A stretch of 40,712 bases of DNA from F1-120-MAGs238 sp964484185. Its GTDB lineage: Bacteria > Planctomycetota > Phycisphaerae > Phycisphaerales > UBA1924. Position numbers and translations under genes: made by a program. The notes under the pieces are model-generated. The model did not search any database. It saw only the letters and a program-made list of their open reading frames with translations, and was not told the origin of the DNA. The DNA lies in the NCBI GenBank assembly GCA_964484185.1, contig CAZAEQ010000039.1, forward strand, positions 1 to 40,712. The letters are read 5' to 3'. Positions 31,101 through 40,052 of this stretch are shown piece by piece. Positions within the stretch are counted from its first letter, which is position 1; the number at the start of each line of letters is the position of its first letter.

Positions 31101-32162
31101 ATGGCCAAACCTACAAAACCAGTTCCCGCACACCCAAATTCCGCCAACATCCTCGAAGTCGGCCCCACATCCATCACTTCCCTCCACGACATGCGTTCCA
31201 TCCGCACGCTCCAGGAAGCCGTCGTCAAAGCTGCCCGCAATCTCGCCAGCAACCCCGGCCGCGATGCGCTCCTCCTCCTCATCAACCCCGACATCACCGC
31301 CCCGCGTCTCAAAGATGAACGCGCTGCCTTCGATCAGATCCTCCGCCCCGAAATCCGCAAACGTCTCCACATCGTCGAGTCACGCAACCAAACTCTCCAC
31401 GGTCTTCCGCGCGATGCCTCACCAGAACTTCAGCGCGCCATCTCAAACCTCGCGCAAACAACAACAAAACCATCTACCACCGAACACCTGGGCATCCCCG
31501 ACTACAACTTCACCATCTCTCAAATCATCTTCCACCAGTGGCTCAAGAACGCCGGCCCCATGACCGGCCGCCAGCTCGCCAAAATCGCCGGCTGCAGTTA
31601 TCCCACAGTCGTCCGCGCCCTGCAGCAATTCAAAACCCGCCTCAAGCGTCACAGCAACCGCACCTTCGAAATGAGCAGCTTCCACGACACGCAGTGGCAG
31701 CGCATGCTCGCCAACAGCGAAACCGGCCGCCACACCATCCGCTACGTTGATGTCTCCGGCAGCCCCCGCAGTCCCGAAAATCTCTTCAAGAGAGTTCAAA
31801 AGCTCAACAACCCCGCCATCGCAGTCGGCGGCACATTCGCCGCTGCCCACGCCTTTCGCGAATTCAACCTCATCGGCAACCCGCGCCTCGATCTCACCAT
31901 TCACTGCCCGCAAGACTCATTCGATCTCGATTTCATAGACGACATCGATGTAGGTCTGAAACGCTCCGACGATCTTCAGTACCCCGCAAACCTCGTTCTG
32001 CACTTCATCCGCCGCAGAGAATCCTTCTTCACCACAAGTGCAGGAACGCAATGGGCCGATCCGATTGAATGTCTCATGGATCTTGCTGATCTGCGGCTTG
32101 TTGAGCAGGCAGATCAATACTATGAATACCTGCTGACCAAACGAAAGGAAGTCCATGGGTGA
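31101..32162 (+). CDS. Winged-helix regulator, AbiEi-like antitoxin candidate
   Basis: A 353-residue protein with three parts. Residues about 30-115 form an alpha/beta region (ALLLLINPDITAPRLKDERA, then ILRPEIRKRLHIV) that I cannot assign. Residues about 140-195 are a winged helix-turn-helix (HQWLKNAGPMTGRQLAKIAG, then CSYPTVVRALQQFK). The C-terminal part, with VGGTFAAAHAFREFNLIG near 242-259 and WADPIECLMDLADLRLVEQADQY near 318-340, resembles the antitoxin domain of AbiEi proteins. The next gene starts inside its last codons, sharing ATGGGTGA (32155-32162), and encodes a nucleotidyltransferase, the order of type IV toxin-antitoxin pairs. A 19-bp repeat array lies just upstream. It is larger than typical AbiEi (about 200-280 residues). 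Assignment is from motif and context. Confidence 0.65.
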   Translation: MAKPTKPVPAHPNSANILEVGPTSITSLHDMRSIRTLQEAVVKAARNLASNPGRDALLLLINPDITAPRLKDERAAFDQILRPEIRKRLHIVESRNQTLHGLPRDASPELQRAISNLAQTTTKPSTTEHLGIPDYNFTISQIIFHQWLKNAGPMTGRQLAKIAGCSYPTVVRALQQFKTRLKRHSNRTFEMSSFHDTQWQRMLANSETGRHTIRYVDVSGSPRSPENLFKRVQKLNNPAIAVGGTFAAAHAFREFNLIGNPRLDLTIHCPQDSFDLDFIDDIDVGLKRSDDLQYPANLVLHFIRRRESFFTTSAGTQWADPIECLMDLADLRLVEQADQYYEYLLTKRKEVHG

Positions 32163-33048
32163 TATCAATCCGACGCAGGCACTTGCAAAGCTCGTCACCC
32201 AGATACCGCAATCCTGCCGCGAAAACATCGTCATCGTCGGCAGCCTCGCCGCCGCATATCAGCTGCTTGGTACGCAGAAACTATCAGTGCGCACCAAAGA
32301 CATCGACTGCGTAGTCGCGCCGCGGATTACCGCTAGTGTCAAAGGAGCTGAAGTCGCCGAAGCTCTCCTTGCCGCCGGATGGAAACCCCGCAGCGAAGGT
32401 CAGCACGGTCAACCTGGAAACGCTCAAACTCCCGATACCAGTCTTCCGCTTGTCCGCCTCTACCCACCCGACGGATCAGAGTGGTGGGTCGAATTTCTCA
32501 CTGTCCCCGAAGTAGAAGGCAGGCAGCAAAACGAGTGGGCGAGGCTCAAACTCTCTGCGGGTCACTTTGCGCTCCGGGCGTTCGAGTTCATGTCTCTGAG
32601 CGCACACAAACCGATCAACACCTCTCTTGGATTGCTCTGCGCCCGACCCGAAATGATGGCGCTCGCCAACATGCTTGAGCATCCTCATATCAAGCCCGAT
32701 GTCATGTCAAGCCCAATTGGCGGCCTGACAATCAAACGAAGTAACAAAGACCTCGGCCGCGTCCTGGCAATCGCCTTCCTCAGTTCAGACTCCATCGATA
32801 CATGGGCAGACTCCTGGCAAGATGGGCTGAAGACTCACTTTCCATCCCGATGGGCCAGTCTAGCGCAACGCGCCGGCTCAGGTCTGCGCGAACTCCTTGC
32901 AAGCGATCGCGACATGGATCAGGCTTGGCACACGTGCAACAGCGGCCTCCTTGTAAATCTCGTCGTTCCCACGAGACAACTCCGGGATGTCGGATATCGT
33001 GTCGTCCGAAACGCCATCGAGCCGCTGGAGAAACTGGCCAGCCAGTGA
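32155..33048 (+). CDS. Nucleotidyltransferase, AbiEii-like toxin candidate
   Basis: A 297-residue protein with a DNA polymerase beta-type nucleotidyltransferase core. IVIVGSLAAAYQLLG carries the G29-S30 motif, RTKDIDCVV the metal-binding D49-x-D51, and WWVEFLT a likely third acid, E113. RSNKDLGRVLAIAFL (195-209) resembles the R-x-K-D-x-x-D motif of AbiEii toxins. Such enzymes transfer nucleotides to tRNA or other acceptors and halt growth or block phage. It overlaps the upstream winged-helix gene by 8 bases, with AAAGGAAG as ribosome site inside that gene, so synthesis is coupled. cdsA follows 12 bases later, so read-through into phospholipid genes is possible. A chromosomal kinase-like or tRNA-modifying role is the alternative. 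Confidence 0.65.
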   Translation: MGDINPTQALAKLVTQIPQSCRENIVIVGSLAAAYQLLGTQKLSVRTKDIDCVVAPRITASVKGAEVAEALLAAGWKPRSEGQHGQPGNAQTPDTSLPLVRLYPPDGSEWWVEFLTVPEVEGRQQNEWARLKLSAGHFALRAFEFMSLSAHKPINTSLGLLCARPEMMALANMLEHPHIKPDVMSSPIGGLTIKRSNKDLGRVLAIAFLSSDSIDTWADSWQDGLKTHFPSRWASLAQRAGSGLRELLASDRDMDQAWHTCNSGLLVNLVVPTRQLRDVGYRVVRNAIEPLEKLASQ

Positions 33049-33060
33049 AATAACATAACA

Positions 33061-34077
33061 ATGATGTCCATCTCCCCCATCCTCGCCGCCTCCCACCTCT
33101 GGGATTCCTCCTCCCCCCTCCAATCTCCCATCACCCGCGGCACCGTCCTCCTGACACTCCTGGCCCTCGCTATCACGCCCCTCATTCTCCTCCTCAACAA
33201 AAAACTCAACAAACTCACCGCTCGCACCGTCGAAGCAATCCGCGAGCGCTATCGCACCTGGCTCTTCCTCGCGCCACTGCTCCTTATTCCCATCCTCTAC
33301 TCCTCCGGTTCGGCCATCATCGCCGTCACTATCTTCTCTCTAATCTGCTACCGCGAATTCGCTCGCGCCACCGGCCTCTTCCGCTGGCGCGATCTTTCCG
33401 CCCTCGTCGCACTCGCGATCATCCTCATCAACTTCGCCGCCTTCGACAGTTGGTACAACCTCTTCCTCGCACTCCCGCCCCTTTGTATCGTGGTCTTCGC
33501 CGCGTATTCAGTCCTTCCCGATGAACCCCGCGGCTACCTTCAGCGCGTCGGCCTCGCCTCCTTCGCCTTCCTCTTCATCGGTGTCGGCCTCGCGCACCTC
33601 TCGTACCTCGCTAACAGCACCGAGTATCGCCCCTTCTTCTGCATCATTCTTCTCTGCACACAAGTCAGCGACCTTCTCTCCTTCGCCGCCGCCAAGCTCT
33701 TCAACACACGTCCCATCTTCCGCCAGACCACAGCCCGCAAAACCGTCTCCGGCATGCTCGTCCCATTCTTCCTCATCGCCTTCCTCAGTGCATACCTCAT
33801 CCACATCCAGTTCCTGAACACGCCCATCGACACGTTCTGGAAACTCGCCACATTCGGCATCGCAATCGCCGCGTGCGCCCAGCTCGGCGGCCTCGTTATC
33901 GCTTCCATCAAACGCGACATCGGCATCAAAGACATGGCGGGCACGCTCCCCGGCCACGGCGGCTTCCTCGATCGCTTCAACTCAGTTCTCCTCGTCGCCC
34001 CAGTCGTCTTCCATCTCCTCAAATACTTCGATGGCCTCTCCCTCAACTTCGCCGAGCGCATCTTCACAGGCAACTAA
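33061..34077 (+). CDS. cdsA: Phosphatidate cytidylyltransferase (CDP-diglyceride synthase)
   Basis: A 338-residue polytopic membrane enzyme (about eight helices) that makes CDP-diacylglycerol from phosphatidate and CTP. The C-terminal CdsA signature is clear: S282-x-K-R285, K290-D291, P297-G-H-G-G301 and D304-R305 (SIKRDIGIKDMAGTLPGHGG, then FLDRFN). The usual final Asp of D-R-x-D is Asn (N307). CTQVSD (D204) and ARKTVSG (225-231) match the metal-binding and S-x-K-x-T-x-x-G regions. It is longer at the N-terminus than E. coli CdsA. plsC follows 9 bases downstream, making a phospholipid pair: plsC makes the phosphatidate that CdsA uses. Confidence 0.9.
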   Translation: MMSISPILAASHLWDSSSPLQSPITRGTVLLTLLALAITPLILLLNKKLNKLTARTVEAIRERYRTWLFLAPLLLIPILYSSGSAIIAVTIFSLICYREFARATGLFRWRDLSALVALAIILINFAAFDSWYNLFLALPPLCIVVFAAYSVLPDEPRGYLQRVGLASFAFLFIGVGLAHLSYLANSTEYRPFFCIILLCTQVSDLLSFAAAKLFNTRPIFRQTTARKTVSGMLVPFFLIAFLSAYLIHIQFLNTPIDTFWKLATFGIAIAACAQLGGLVIASIKRDIGIKDMAGTLPGHGGFLDRFNSVLLVAPVVFHLLKYFDGLSLNFAERIFTGN

Positions 34078-34086
34078 GGAGCACCC

Positions 34087-34839
34087 ATGGACGACCCACA
34101 GCAAACTCCTCCGCCTGACGAAAACACCCGCAAATGGAGCTTCTCTCCTGCCGCCGATCACGGCCTCGGCCCCGTTGAACATCTCCGCTCCGTCAAACGC
34201 GAAGCAGGCCTCCTCTCCGTCCTCACTCGCGCCATCACCAACTTCGCGCTCCTGGCCTCGATGAAGGTCTATCACCGCCTGAGCGCCACCGGCCTTGAAA
34301 ATCTTCCCAAAGGCCCACCCTTCATCATGATCGCGAATCACTCCAGCCACATCGATGTCCTGTGCCTGGCCCTCGCCCTCCCGCATCGCCTTCGCACAAC
34401 GACCTATCCAATCGCCGCCGGCGACCTCTTCTTTACCACCGCTGCCACCAGCGCGCTCACCGCCCTCTTCATCAACGCTCTCCCCCTCTGGCGAAAGAAA
34501 ATCACGACGCACGCCCTCGATGAACTCCGCGAAAGAATCCAGCAAGGCGACTGCGCCTACATCCTCTTCCCCGAAGGCGCACTCACCAGAGATGGAAACC
34601 TTGGCACATGGAAAGCTGGCCTGGGCCGCCTCATCGCCGAAACCAACGTCCCAGTCCTTCCCTGCTACCTTGATGGCCCCTACCGCGCCATGCCCTGGAA
34701 CACTCTCATCCCCCGCCCCAAAAAGATCACCATCCACATCGGCCCGCTCCTCTCCTTCAAAGACACACCCAACACCCGCGAAGGCTGGCAACAAGTCGCC
34801 GAAGCGACGCGCGAAGCGGTCCTCAAACTTAAGCGGTGA
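34087..34839 (+). CDS. plsC: 1-acyl-sn-glycerol-3-phosphate acyltransferase
   Basis: A 250-residue membrane-associated acyltransferase that converts lysophosphatidate to phosphatidate. The catalytic NHxxxxD box is NHSSHID (H85, D90) and the substrate-binding FPEG box is FPEGALTRDG (161-170), with VPVLPCYLDG further on. An upstream hydrophobic stretch and the TTAATSALTALFINALPL helix fit membrane attachment. The Shine-Dalgarno AAGGAG overlaps the cdsA stop codon, 6 bases before the ATG at 34087, so cdsA and plsC are cotranscribed and probably translationally coupled. The sigma factor gene starts 18 bases after its stop. Confidence 0.9.
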   Translation: MDDPQQTPPPDENTRKWSFSPAADHGLGPVEHLRSVKREAGLLSVLTRAITNFALLASMKVYHRLSATGLENLPKGPPFIMIANHSSHIDVLCLALALPHRLRTTTYPIAAGDLFFTTAATSALTALFINALPLWRKKITTHALDELRERIQQGDCAYILFPEGALTRDGNLGTWKAGLGRLIAETNVPVLPCYLDGPYRAMPWNTLIPRPKKITIHIGPLLSFKDTPNTREGWQQVAEATREAVLKLKR

Positions 34840-34857
34840 TCGCCATAACATTTCCCA

Positions 34858-35409
34858 ATGCCAGCCGCCCCCGGCCCATCCGCGCACCACCCCCCCAACG
34901 ACCGCAACCCCCAGCTCGTCGAAGCCGTCTACCACCAACTCCGCGCCATCGCCCAGCAACGCATGCAGGAAGAAAACACCGGCCACACGCTCCAGGCCAC
35001 CGCACTCGTTCACGAAGCCTTCCTCCGCATAGGTCAAGACCGCCGCATCCCCTTTGAAAACGAAGCCCACTTCTTTGCCGCCGCCGCCGAAGCCATGCGT
35101 CGAATCCTCATCGACCACGCCCGCGCTCGCAGCACCGATAAACGCGGCGGCTCATTCAAACGTGCCCCCATCTCCGTCGTCGATCTCGCAGATGCAACCG
35201 ATCCCACAGAAGTCCTGGCGCTCGACGAGGCTCTCTCTCGCTTAGAGCAAGAAGAGCCTGAAACCGCGGCGGTCGTACGCCTGCGGTTTTTTGCCGGGCT
35301 CTCTGGCGATCAGACCGCCGCCGCACTGGGCATTTCGCCCCGTCAGGTCGATCGAGTGTGGGCATACGCCCGCGCCTGGTTGGCCCGTGAACTCGAAAAG
35401 GTAGAGTGA
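34858..35409 (+). CDS. ECF-type RNA polymerase sigma factor, TIGR02999 group
   Basis: A 183-residue sigma-70 family factor. Region 2 covers about residues 18-95 with LRAIAQQRMQEENTGHTLQ and ATALVHEAFLRI, the recognisable wording of the TIGR02999 group of planctomycetes and acidobacteria. Region 4 covers about 120-180 with the helix-turn-helix LSGDQTAAALGISPRQVDRVW. It has a short Pro-rich N-terminus. No anti-sigma factor is adjacent; instead its TGA overlaps the GTG start of a Ser/Thr kinase by 4 bases (35406-35409), an association typical of this sigma group, where phosphorylation may control activity. Target promoters cannot be read here. Confidence 0.9.
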   Translation: MPAAPGPSAHHPPNDRNPQLVEAVYHQLRAIAQQRMQEENTGHTLQATALVHEAFLRIGQDRRIPFENEAHFFAAAAEAMRRILIDHARARSTDKRGGSFKRAPISVVDLADATDPTEVLALDEALSRLEQEEPETAAVVRLRFFAGLSGDQTAAALGISPRQVDRVWAYARAWLARELEKVE

Positions 35410-38400
35410 GAATGCACGATCGGGCCAAGGTGCGAGAGATCTTCGCCGAAGCAGTCATTCTGCCCAAGGATGAAGTCGCACCCTTTTTAGATACTGCCTG
35501 CGCAGGCGACCAGGCCCTCCGATCAGAAGTCCTGTCCCTCCTCTCCGCGCTCGATCGCAAACCCGATTTCCTCTCCGCGCCAACCTCCGGCGGCTCCATC
35601 TTCCGCGGCGAATCCCCTGGCTCGCAAATCGGCCCCTACAAACTCCTCGAAGAAATCGGTCACGGCGGCTTTGGCACAGTCTACATGGCCGAGCAGGAAT
35701 CTCCCGTCCGCCGCCGCGTCGCAATCAAAATCATCAAGCTCGGCATGGATACCCAGGCCGTCATCAACCGCTTCGAAGCCGAGCGCCAGGCTCTGGCAAT
35801 GATGGACCACGAACACATCGCCAAAGTCTTCGATGGCGGCGCAACCGATTCCGGTCGACCCTACTTCGTAATGGAACTGGTCCGCGGCGAACCAATCACC
35901 GCATTTTCCGACAAGGAAAACCTCACGGTCGCTGAGCGACTCGAGCTCTTCCTCCAGGTCTGCCGCGCTGTTCAGCACGCCCACTCCAAGGGAATCATCC
36001 ATCGCGACATCAAGCCCGCCAACGTCCTGGTCACTCATCAAGATGGCCGCCCACATGCAAAGGTCATTGATTTCGGCATCGCCAAAGCAACTGACCATCG
36101 CCTCACCGAGAAAACGCGCTTCACAGAATTCCACCAACTCCTGGGCACGCCCGAATACATGTCACCCGAGCAAGCCAGCGGCGCACTCGATGTTGACACG
36201 CGCTCAGATATTTACAGCCTCGGCGTCCTGCTCTACGAACTTCTCACCGGTGAACCGCCTTTCACCGGAAAAGAACTCCGCTCCGCCGCATACGCAGAGC
36301 TCCAGCGCATCATCCGCGAGGTCGAGCCCCCAAAACCCTCCACGCGACTCTCACGTTCTGGCTCGCTGAGCGATGTCGCATCCCATCGACGAATCGATCC
36401 GCATCAGCTCAACGCGCTCGTCTCCGGCGACCTCGACTGGATCGCCATGAAGTCGCTCGACAAAGATCGCGCCCGTCGATACGAAACAGCCAGCGCGCTC
36501 GCTGCCGACATCCAGCGCCACCTTGCCGGTCAGCCCGTCGAGGCCGCTCCACCCTCCGCGATGTACCGGGCTCGCAAGTTCGTGCGACGACACAAAACAC
36601 TGGCGCTTGTCGGCTCGGCAGTGTCAGCGGCGCTACTTCTCGGAGTGATCGGAACCAGCATTGGTCTCTTCATGGCGACCGCCGCCCGCCGCGATGCACA
36701 GAGAAACGCCCAGCGCGCTGAAAGTGAAGCGACTCGCGCCATCGCCGCCGAGAGAGAATCCGATCGCCGTCGCCTGCAAGCCGAATACGACGGCTACATC
36801 GCCAACATCGAATCAGCCTACAGCGCGCTCCTGCTCCATGATGCCACGCGCCTGCGGTCTCACTTAAATCTCTGCCCACCCGAGCGACGCGGCTGGGAAT
36901 GGAACTATCTCGACGCCGCAAGCGATGCAAGTGTGCTCGTCATGAGACATCCCCCGCGCACGCTCGCAAATCTCGTGCACGCATCCTACAGCCGCGATGG
37001 AACGCGACTGGTGTCCAGATCGGGCGACGGCACCGTGTGGATATGGGACGCCGCCACCGGCAAACAACTCGGCGCCCTCACAGGGCCAGAGAAAGTCGAT
37101 GGCAGTGTCGAGTTCAGCCCCAGCGGCGCATTGGTTCTCGCGGCGGCAAAAGATGGCAAAATCTGGGTCTGGGACGCCGTCACGCACGCCGCGATCACAA
37201 CCTTCGCCGGGCACACATCAGGCGTCTCATATGCCGCGTTTATCGATGACGCCCGCATCGTGTCGACCTCGGCCGATGGAACCGCGCGCGTGTGGGACGC
37301 CAGGACCGGAAACGAGCTGCGCCTCATGCGCCACGATGGTCCAATCATCAAAGCGTCGCTCAGCCCGGATGCAACGCGCCTCGCCACCGCCTCTGGCGAC
37401 AAGACCGCTCGAGTCTGGTCGATCGACGCAAGCGCTGAACCGGTCGTGTTTCGCGGCCACACCGCCATGGTCACAAACGTGCGCTGGAGCCCCGACGGCG
37501 AGCGTTTGGTGTCCACCTCTATCGACAACACCGCTCGCGTGTGGAATGCTCATACCGCGGCATCGATTGCAAGCTTTCAGCACAATGGGCGCGCTAGCAA
37601 TGCAGAGTTCAGCCCAGATGGTGCAAGCGTGGTGAGTTACGCAACCCAGGGCGATCCATGTATCTGGAATGCCGCCAGCGGCGAGCTTCGCTTCCCGCTC
37701 GTCGGTCACACCAACGGCGTGCTGAACGCCCGATTCAGCGCCGATGGCCGCACAATTCTCACAAGTTCGCGAGACAACACGGTCCGGCTCTGGGATGCCC
37801 ACACCGGCATTGAAACCTCTTGCCTGCGCGGACACCTCGAATCTCCCTGGACCGCCCGGTTCAGTCCCGATGGCAAGCACGTAATGACCACCGGCGATAC
37901 CACGCTGCGCATCTGGAACATCGGGCCCGACAGCGAGCAGAACATCATCTCAAAACCTTTGGCCGACTGCGCGTCGATGGCGTTGTTCCCCGATCAACGC
38001 ACGATTGTCGATGTCGGCTCAGGTCGATTCCGGCTCATCGATCTGGAGACTCAGAAAGAAACTCGACCGTTCGAAAAACTCGGTGCGTTCGGCATCTGCG
38101 CCGTTTCGTCCGATGGGTCAAGGGTGCTCGCGCCGCTGCCGCAGAACGTGGTCGGCGTGTGGGATGTCCACGAGAACAAACTCACAGCCTCCCTTGCTGG
38201 GCACACTAGCTGGATTGAAAACTTCGCATTCCGATCGGATGGGGCGCGGATTGTGACCGCCAGTGCCGACGGAACAGCGCGCGTGTGGGATGCGGCAACC
38301 GGTGACCAGCTGCGCACTTTGAAAGGGCACGAAGGTGTTGTGACCAGTGCTTCGTTTGATCCATCCGGAAAGCGGATCGTCACCACTGGACATGACAAAA

Positions 38401-38846
38401 CCGTGCGTGTCTGGGACGCCGAATCCGGCGCAGCGCTCCGAGTGCTGGCGTGGCACGACAGCGCTGTCAATCGCGCCCGCTTCAGCCCCGACGGTTCGCG
38501 GATCTTGAGCACTTCCATGGATTTCACAGCGCGACTCTGGAACGCCGATACTGGCGAGCGCCTGCAGCTCCTCCGCGGCCACGGTCACGTCGTCTTCGAC
38601 GGCGCATTTTCCCCGGACGGAACCAGAATCGTCACCAGTTCAATGGACGGCACCGTCCGCCTCTGGGACCCCGCAACCGGGCGGCAAATCCTCTCAATCG
38701 GCGGCAGGACCGGCGGCATGATCACAGCACGATTCACCCAAGATGGCTCAAAGCTCTTCATGGGCAACACCGAGGGCAAGGCCTGGCTGCTCGACAGCGT
38801 GCCGCTCCGTACCAGGTTCGCCCAGCAGCCCTCAACCGGCAAGTAG
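35406..38846 (+). CDS. Membrane Ser/Thr protein kinase with about 14 WD40 repeats
   Basis: A 1146-residue protein. The N-terminal kinase domain (about 75-390) has the glycine loop GHGGFGTV (85-92), the ATP lysine K108 in AIKIIK, the catalytic HRDIKPAN (199-206) and DFG (222-224), all intact. One membrane helix follows (about 399-425), then a helical Ala/Arg/Glu linker. From about residue 505 to the end run WD40 repeats ending in motifs such as RVWDARTG, RLWDAHTG and RVWDAATG. I count 13 clear and one weak, enough for two seven-bladed propellers. The propellers would lie outside the membrane and bind a ligand or protein, the kinase inside. The start is a GTG overlapping the sigma factor stop; an ATG two codons on is possible. 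Confidence 0.93.
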   Translation: MRMHDRAKVREIFAEAVILPKDEVAPFLDTACAGDQALRSEVLSLLSALDRKPDFLSAPTSGGSIFRGESPGSQIGPYKLLEEIGHGGFGTVYMAEQESPVRRRVAIKIIKLGMDTQAVINRFEAERQALAMMDHEHIAKVFDGGATDSGRPYFVMELVRGEPITAFSDKENLTVAERLELFLQVCRAVQHAHSKGIIHRDIKPANVLVTHQDGRPHAKVIDFGIAKATDHRLTEKTRFTEFHQLLGTPEYMSPEQASGALDVDTRSDIYSLGVLLYELLTGEPPFTGKELRSAAYAELQRIIREVEPPKPSTRLSRSGSLSDVASHRRIDPHQLNALVSGDLDWIAMKSLDKDRARRYETASALAADIQRHLAGQPVEAAPPSAMYRARKFVRRHKTLALVGSAVSAALLLGVIGTSIGLFMATAARRDAQRNAQRAESEATRAIAAERESDRRRLQAEYDGYIANIESAYSALLLHDATRLRSHLNLCPPERRGWEWNYLDAASDASVLVMRHPPRTLANLVHASYSRDGTRLVSRSGDGTVWIWDAATGKQLGALTGPEKVDGSVEFSPSGALVLAAAKDGKIWVWDAVTHAAITTFAGHTSGVSYAAFIDDARIVSTSADGTARVWDARTGNELRLMRHDGPIIKASLSPDATRLATASGDKTARVWSIDASAEPVVFRGHTAMVTNVRWSPDGERLVSTSIDNTARVWNAHTAASIASFQHNGRASNAEFSPDGASVVSYATQGDPCIWNAASGELRFPLVGHTNGVLNARFSADGRTILTSSRDNTVRLWDAHTGIETSCLRGHLESPWTARFSPDGKHVMTTGDTTLRIWNIGPDSEQNIISKPLADCASMALFPDQRTIVDVGSGRFRLIDLETQKETRPFEKLGAFGICAVSSDGSRVLAPLPQNVVGVWDVHENKLTASLAGHTSWIENFAFRSDGARIVTASADGTARVWDAATGDQLRTLKGHEGVVTSASFDPSGKRIVTTGHDKTVRVWDAESGAALRVLAWHDSAVNRARFSPDGSRILSTSMDFTARLWNADTGERLQLLRGHGHVVFDGAFSPDGTRIVTSSMDGTVRLWDPATGRQILSIGGRTGGMITARFTQDGSKLFMGNTEGKAWLLDSVPLRTRFAQQPSTGK

Positions 38847-38887
38847 GCTCTCAATCAGATCGCCTCCAGGTTCTTGGCGCTCGCCTC

Positions 38888-38919
38888 ACCTCCTTCACGC
38901 TTTGTGTGCTGAAGGAGGT
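38888..38919 (+). promoter_or_regulatory. Hairpin that buries the Shine-Dalgarno of the next gene
   Basis: ACCTCCTTCA (38888-38897) is the exact complement of TGAAGGAGGT (38910-38919), with a 12-base loop. The right arm contains the AGGAGG ribosome site (38913-38918), 6 bases before the ATG at 38925. When folded, the stem would block translation start. No T-tract follows, so it is not a usual terminator for the kinase gene. The regulatory role is inferred. Confidence 0.55.
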
Positions 38920-38924
38920 CTCCT

Positions 38925-40031
38925 ATGCGATTCGGATTCCTTGTACCGTTTGCGCTCATCACGCTTTCTGCTCAAGCCCAATCCACCGCGTTGACGTATC
39001 AGGGACAGCTCAGAAATGGCGCACAACCCGCCAACGGGCTCCACGACATGCGGTTCCGGCTCTACGATGCTGCAGTCGCCGGAAACCAGATCGGCGCGGC
39101 AGTATGCGCGAACGATGTGACAGTGAGCGATGGCAAGTTCACGGTTCCCGTGGACTTCGGACAGCAGTTCGGGTCCACCTCGCCTCGATTCCTGGAGATC
39201 GATGTTCGTGCCGACTTTGGTTCGCCGTGCACAGATGTCTTTGGGTATCTCACGCTTTCGCCTCGGCAGTTGATCGTGCAGGCTCCCCGCGCTCAGACGG
39301 CAAACGTGGCCAACGCTTTGGTTCCGCCCAACGGTTCGCTGGTGAACGCGATGGTGGTCGACAACGAAGGCCGAGTTGGAGTCGGGACTGCGGCACCGGG
39401 GCACTCGGTGACGATCGCCAAACCCGAACCCACCTTGGCGCTCCAGGACACAGACTCCAGCGGGCTAAGTGGTGGGCAACAGGTGGGGTTCATCAGTTTT
39501 TCCGATAACGTCAACGCCGAGCGCGCGTGGATCGGCTACAGATCCCAGGGTGACCCGGACATCACGATCCAGAACCTTCGGCCGGGAGACATCATTCTTA
39601 ATGCCTTCGGGGGCGGCAGGGTCGGCATCGGCACGGCATCACCGCTCTCAACGCTGGACGTCCGGGGAAGCAGCGTTCGGCTTGGCTCCGCCGGTGAGTT
39701 CCTTGCCGTGACCGGGGAAGAAAATCTTCGCATCATCCGCGGCACAGTCGGTGAAAACACCGACTGCACTGTCGCGCCGCCCTCGACCGGAGTCGGCTTC
39801 ACGCTGACCAGCCTGAGTTGCGGTGAGATACGCGTCAACTTCACCACGCCGTTTGCCACTGCTCCCGTGGTAATCGCTTCCGGGCCTTACGGAAGCTGCA
39901 ACTGCGGCGATTACCGATTTGTCACTTGCACCGGCGTTTCCCCGTTCGGTGTATCGATCCGCGTGTTCAACGCGGACGGAAACAACGTGCGCTCAAGTTT
40001 CCATTTCATCGCGATTGGGCGGCGGCCTTAG
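38925..40031 (+). CDS. Secreted surface protein with VGIGTxxP motifs and possible H-type lectin-like end
   Basis: A 368-residue exported protein with signal peptide MRFGFLVPFALITLSAQAQ. The first 110 residues (TYQGQLRNGAQPANGLHDMRFRLYDA onward) form a domain repeated in the downstream paralogue. Next come VGVGTAAPGHSVTIAKPEPT and VGIGTASPLSTLDVRGS, the (V/I)GIGTxxP-type motifs seen in bacterial surface and tail-fibre-like proteins. The last 75 residues, with RVNFTTPFATAPVVIASG and a terminal FHFIAIG, resemble H-type lectin-like domains found at fibre tips; this is a weak motif match. A strong AGGAGG precedes the ATG but lies in a hairpin. Role unknown; adhesion or a structural role is a guess. 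Confidence 0.75.
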   Translation: MRFGFLVPFALITLSAQAQSTALTYQGQLRNGAQPANGLHDMRFRLYDAAVAGNQIGAAVCANDVTVSDGKFTVPVDFGQQFGSTSPRFLEIDVRADFGSPCTDVFGYLTLSPRQLIVQAPRAQTANVANALVPPNGSLVNAMVVDNEGRVGVGTAAPGHSVTIAKPEPTLALQDTDSSGLSGGQQVGFISFSDNVNAERAWIGYRSQGDPDITIQNLRPGDIILNAFGGGRVGIGTASPLSTLDVRGSSVRLGSAGEFLAVTGEENLRIIRGTVGENTDCTVAPPSTGVGFTLTSLSCGEIRVNFTTPFATAPVVIASGPYGSCNCGDYRFVTCTGVSPFGVSIRVFNADGNNVRSSFHFIAIGRRP

Positions 40032-40052
40032 CCCCGCCACAGGAGCACTCCA

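Noticed and set aside
33982..35118. 378-codon minus-strand frame across cdsA, plsC and the sigma factor
   Set aside because: It runs antisense to three recognised genes and is Gly/Glu/Val-rich low-complexity text without motifs.
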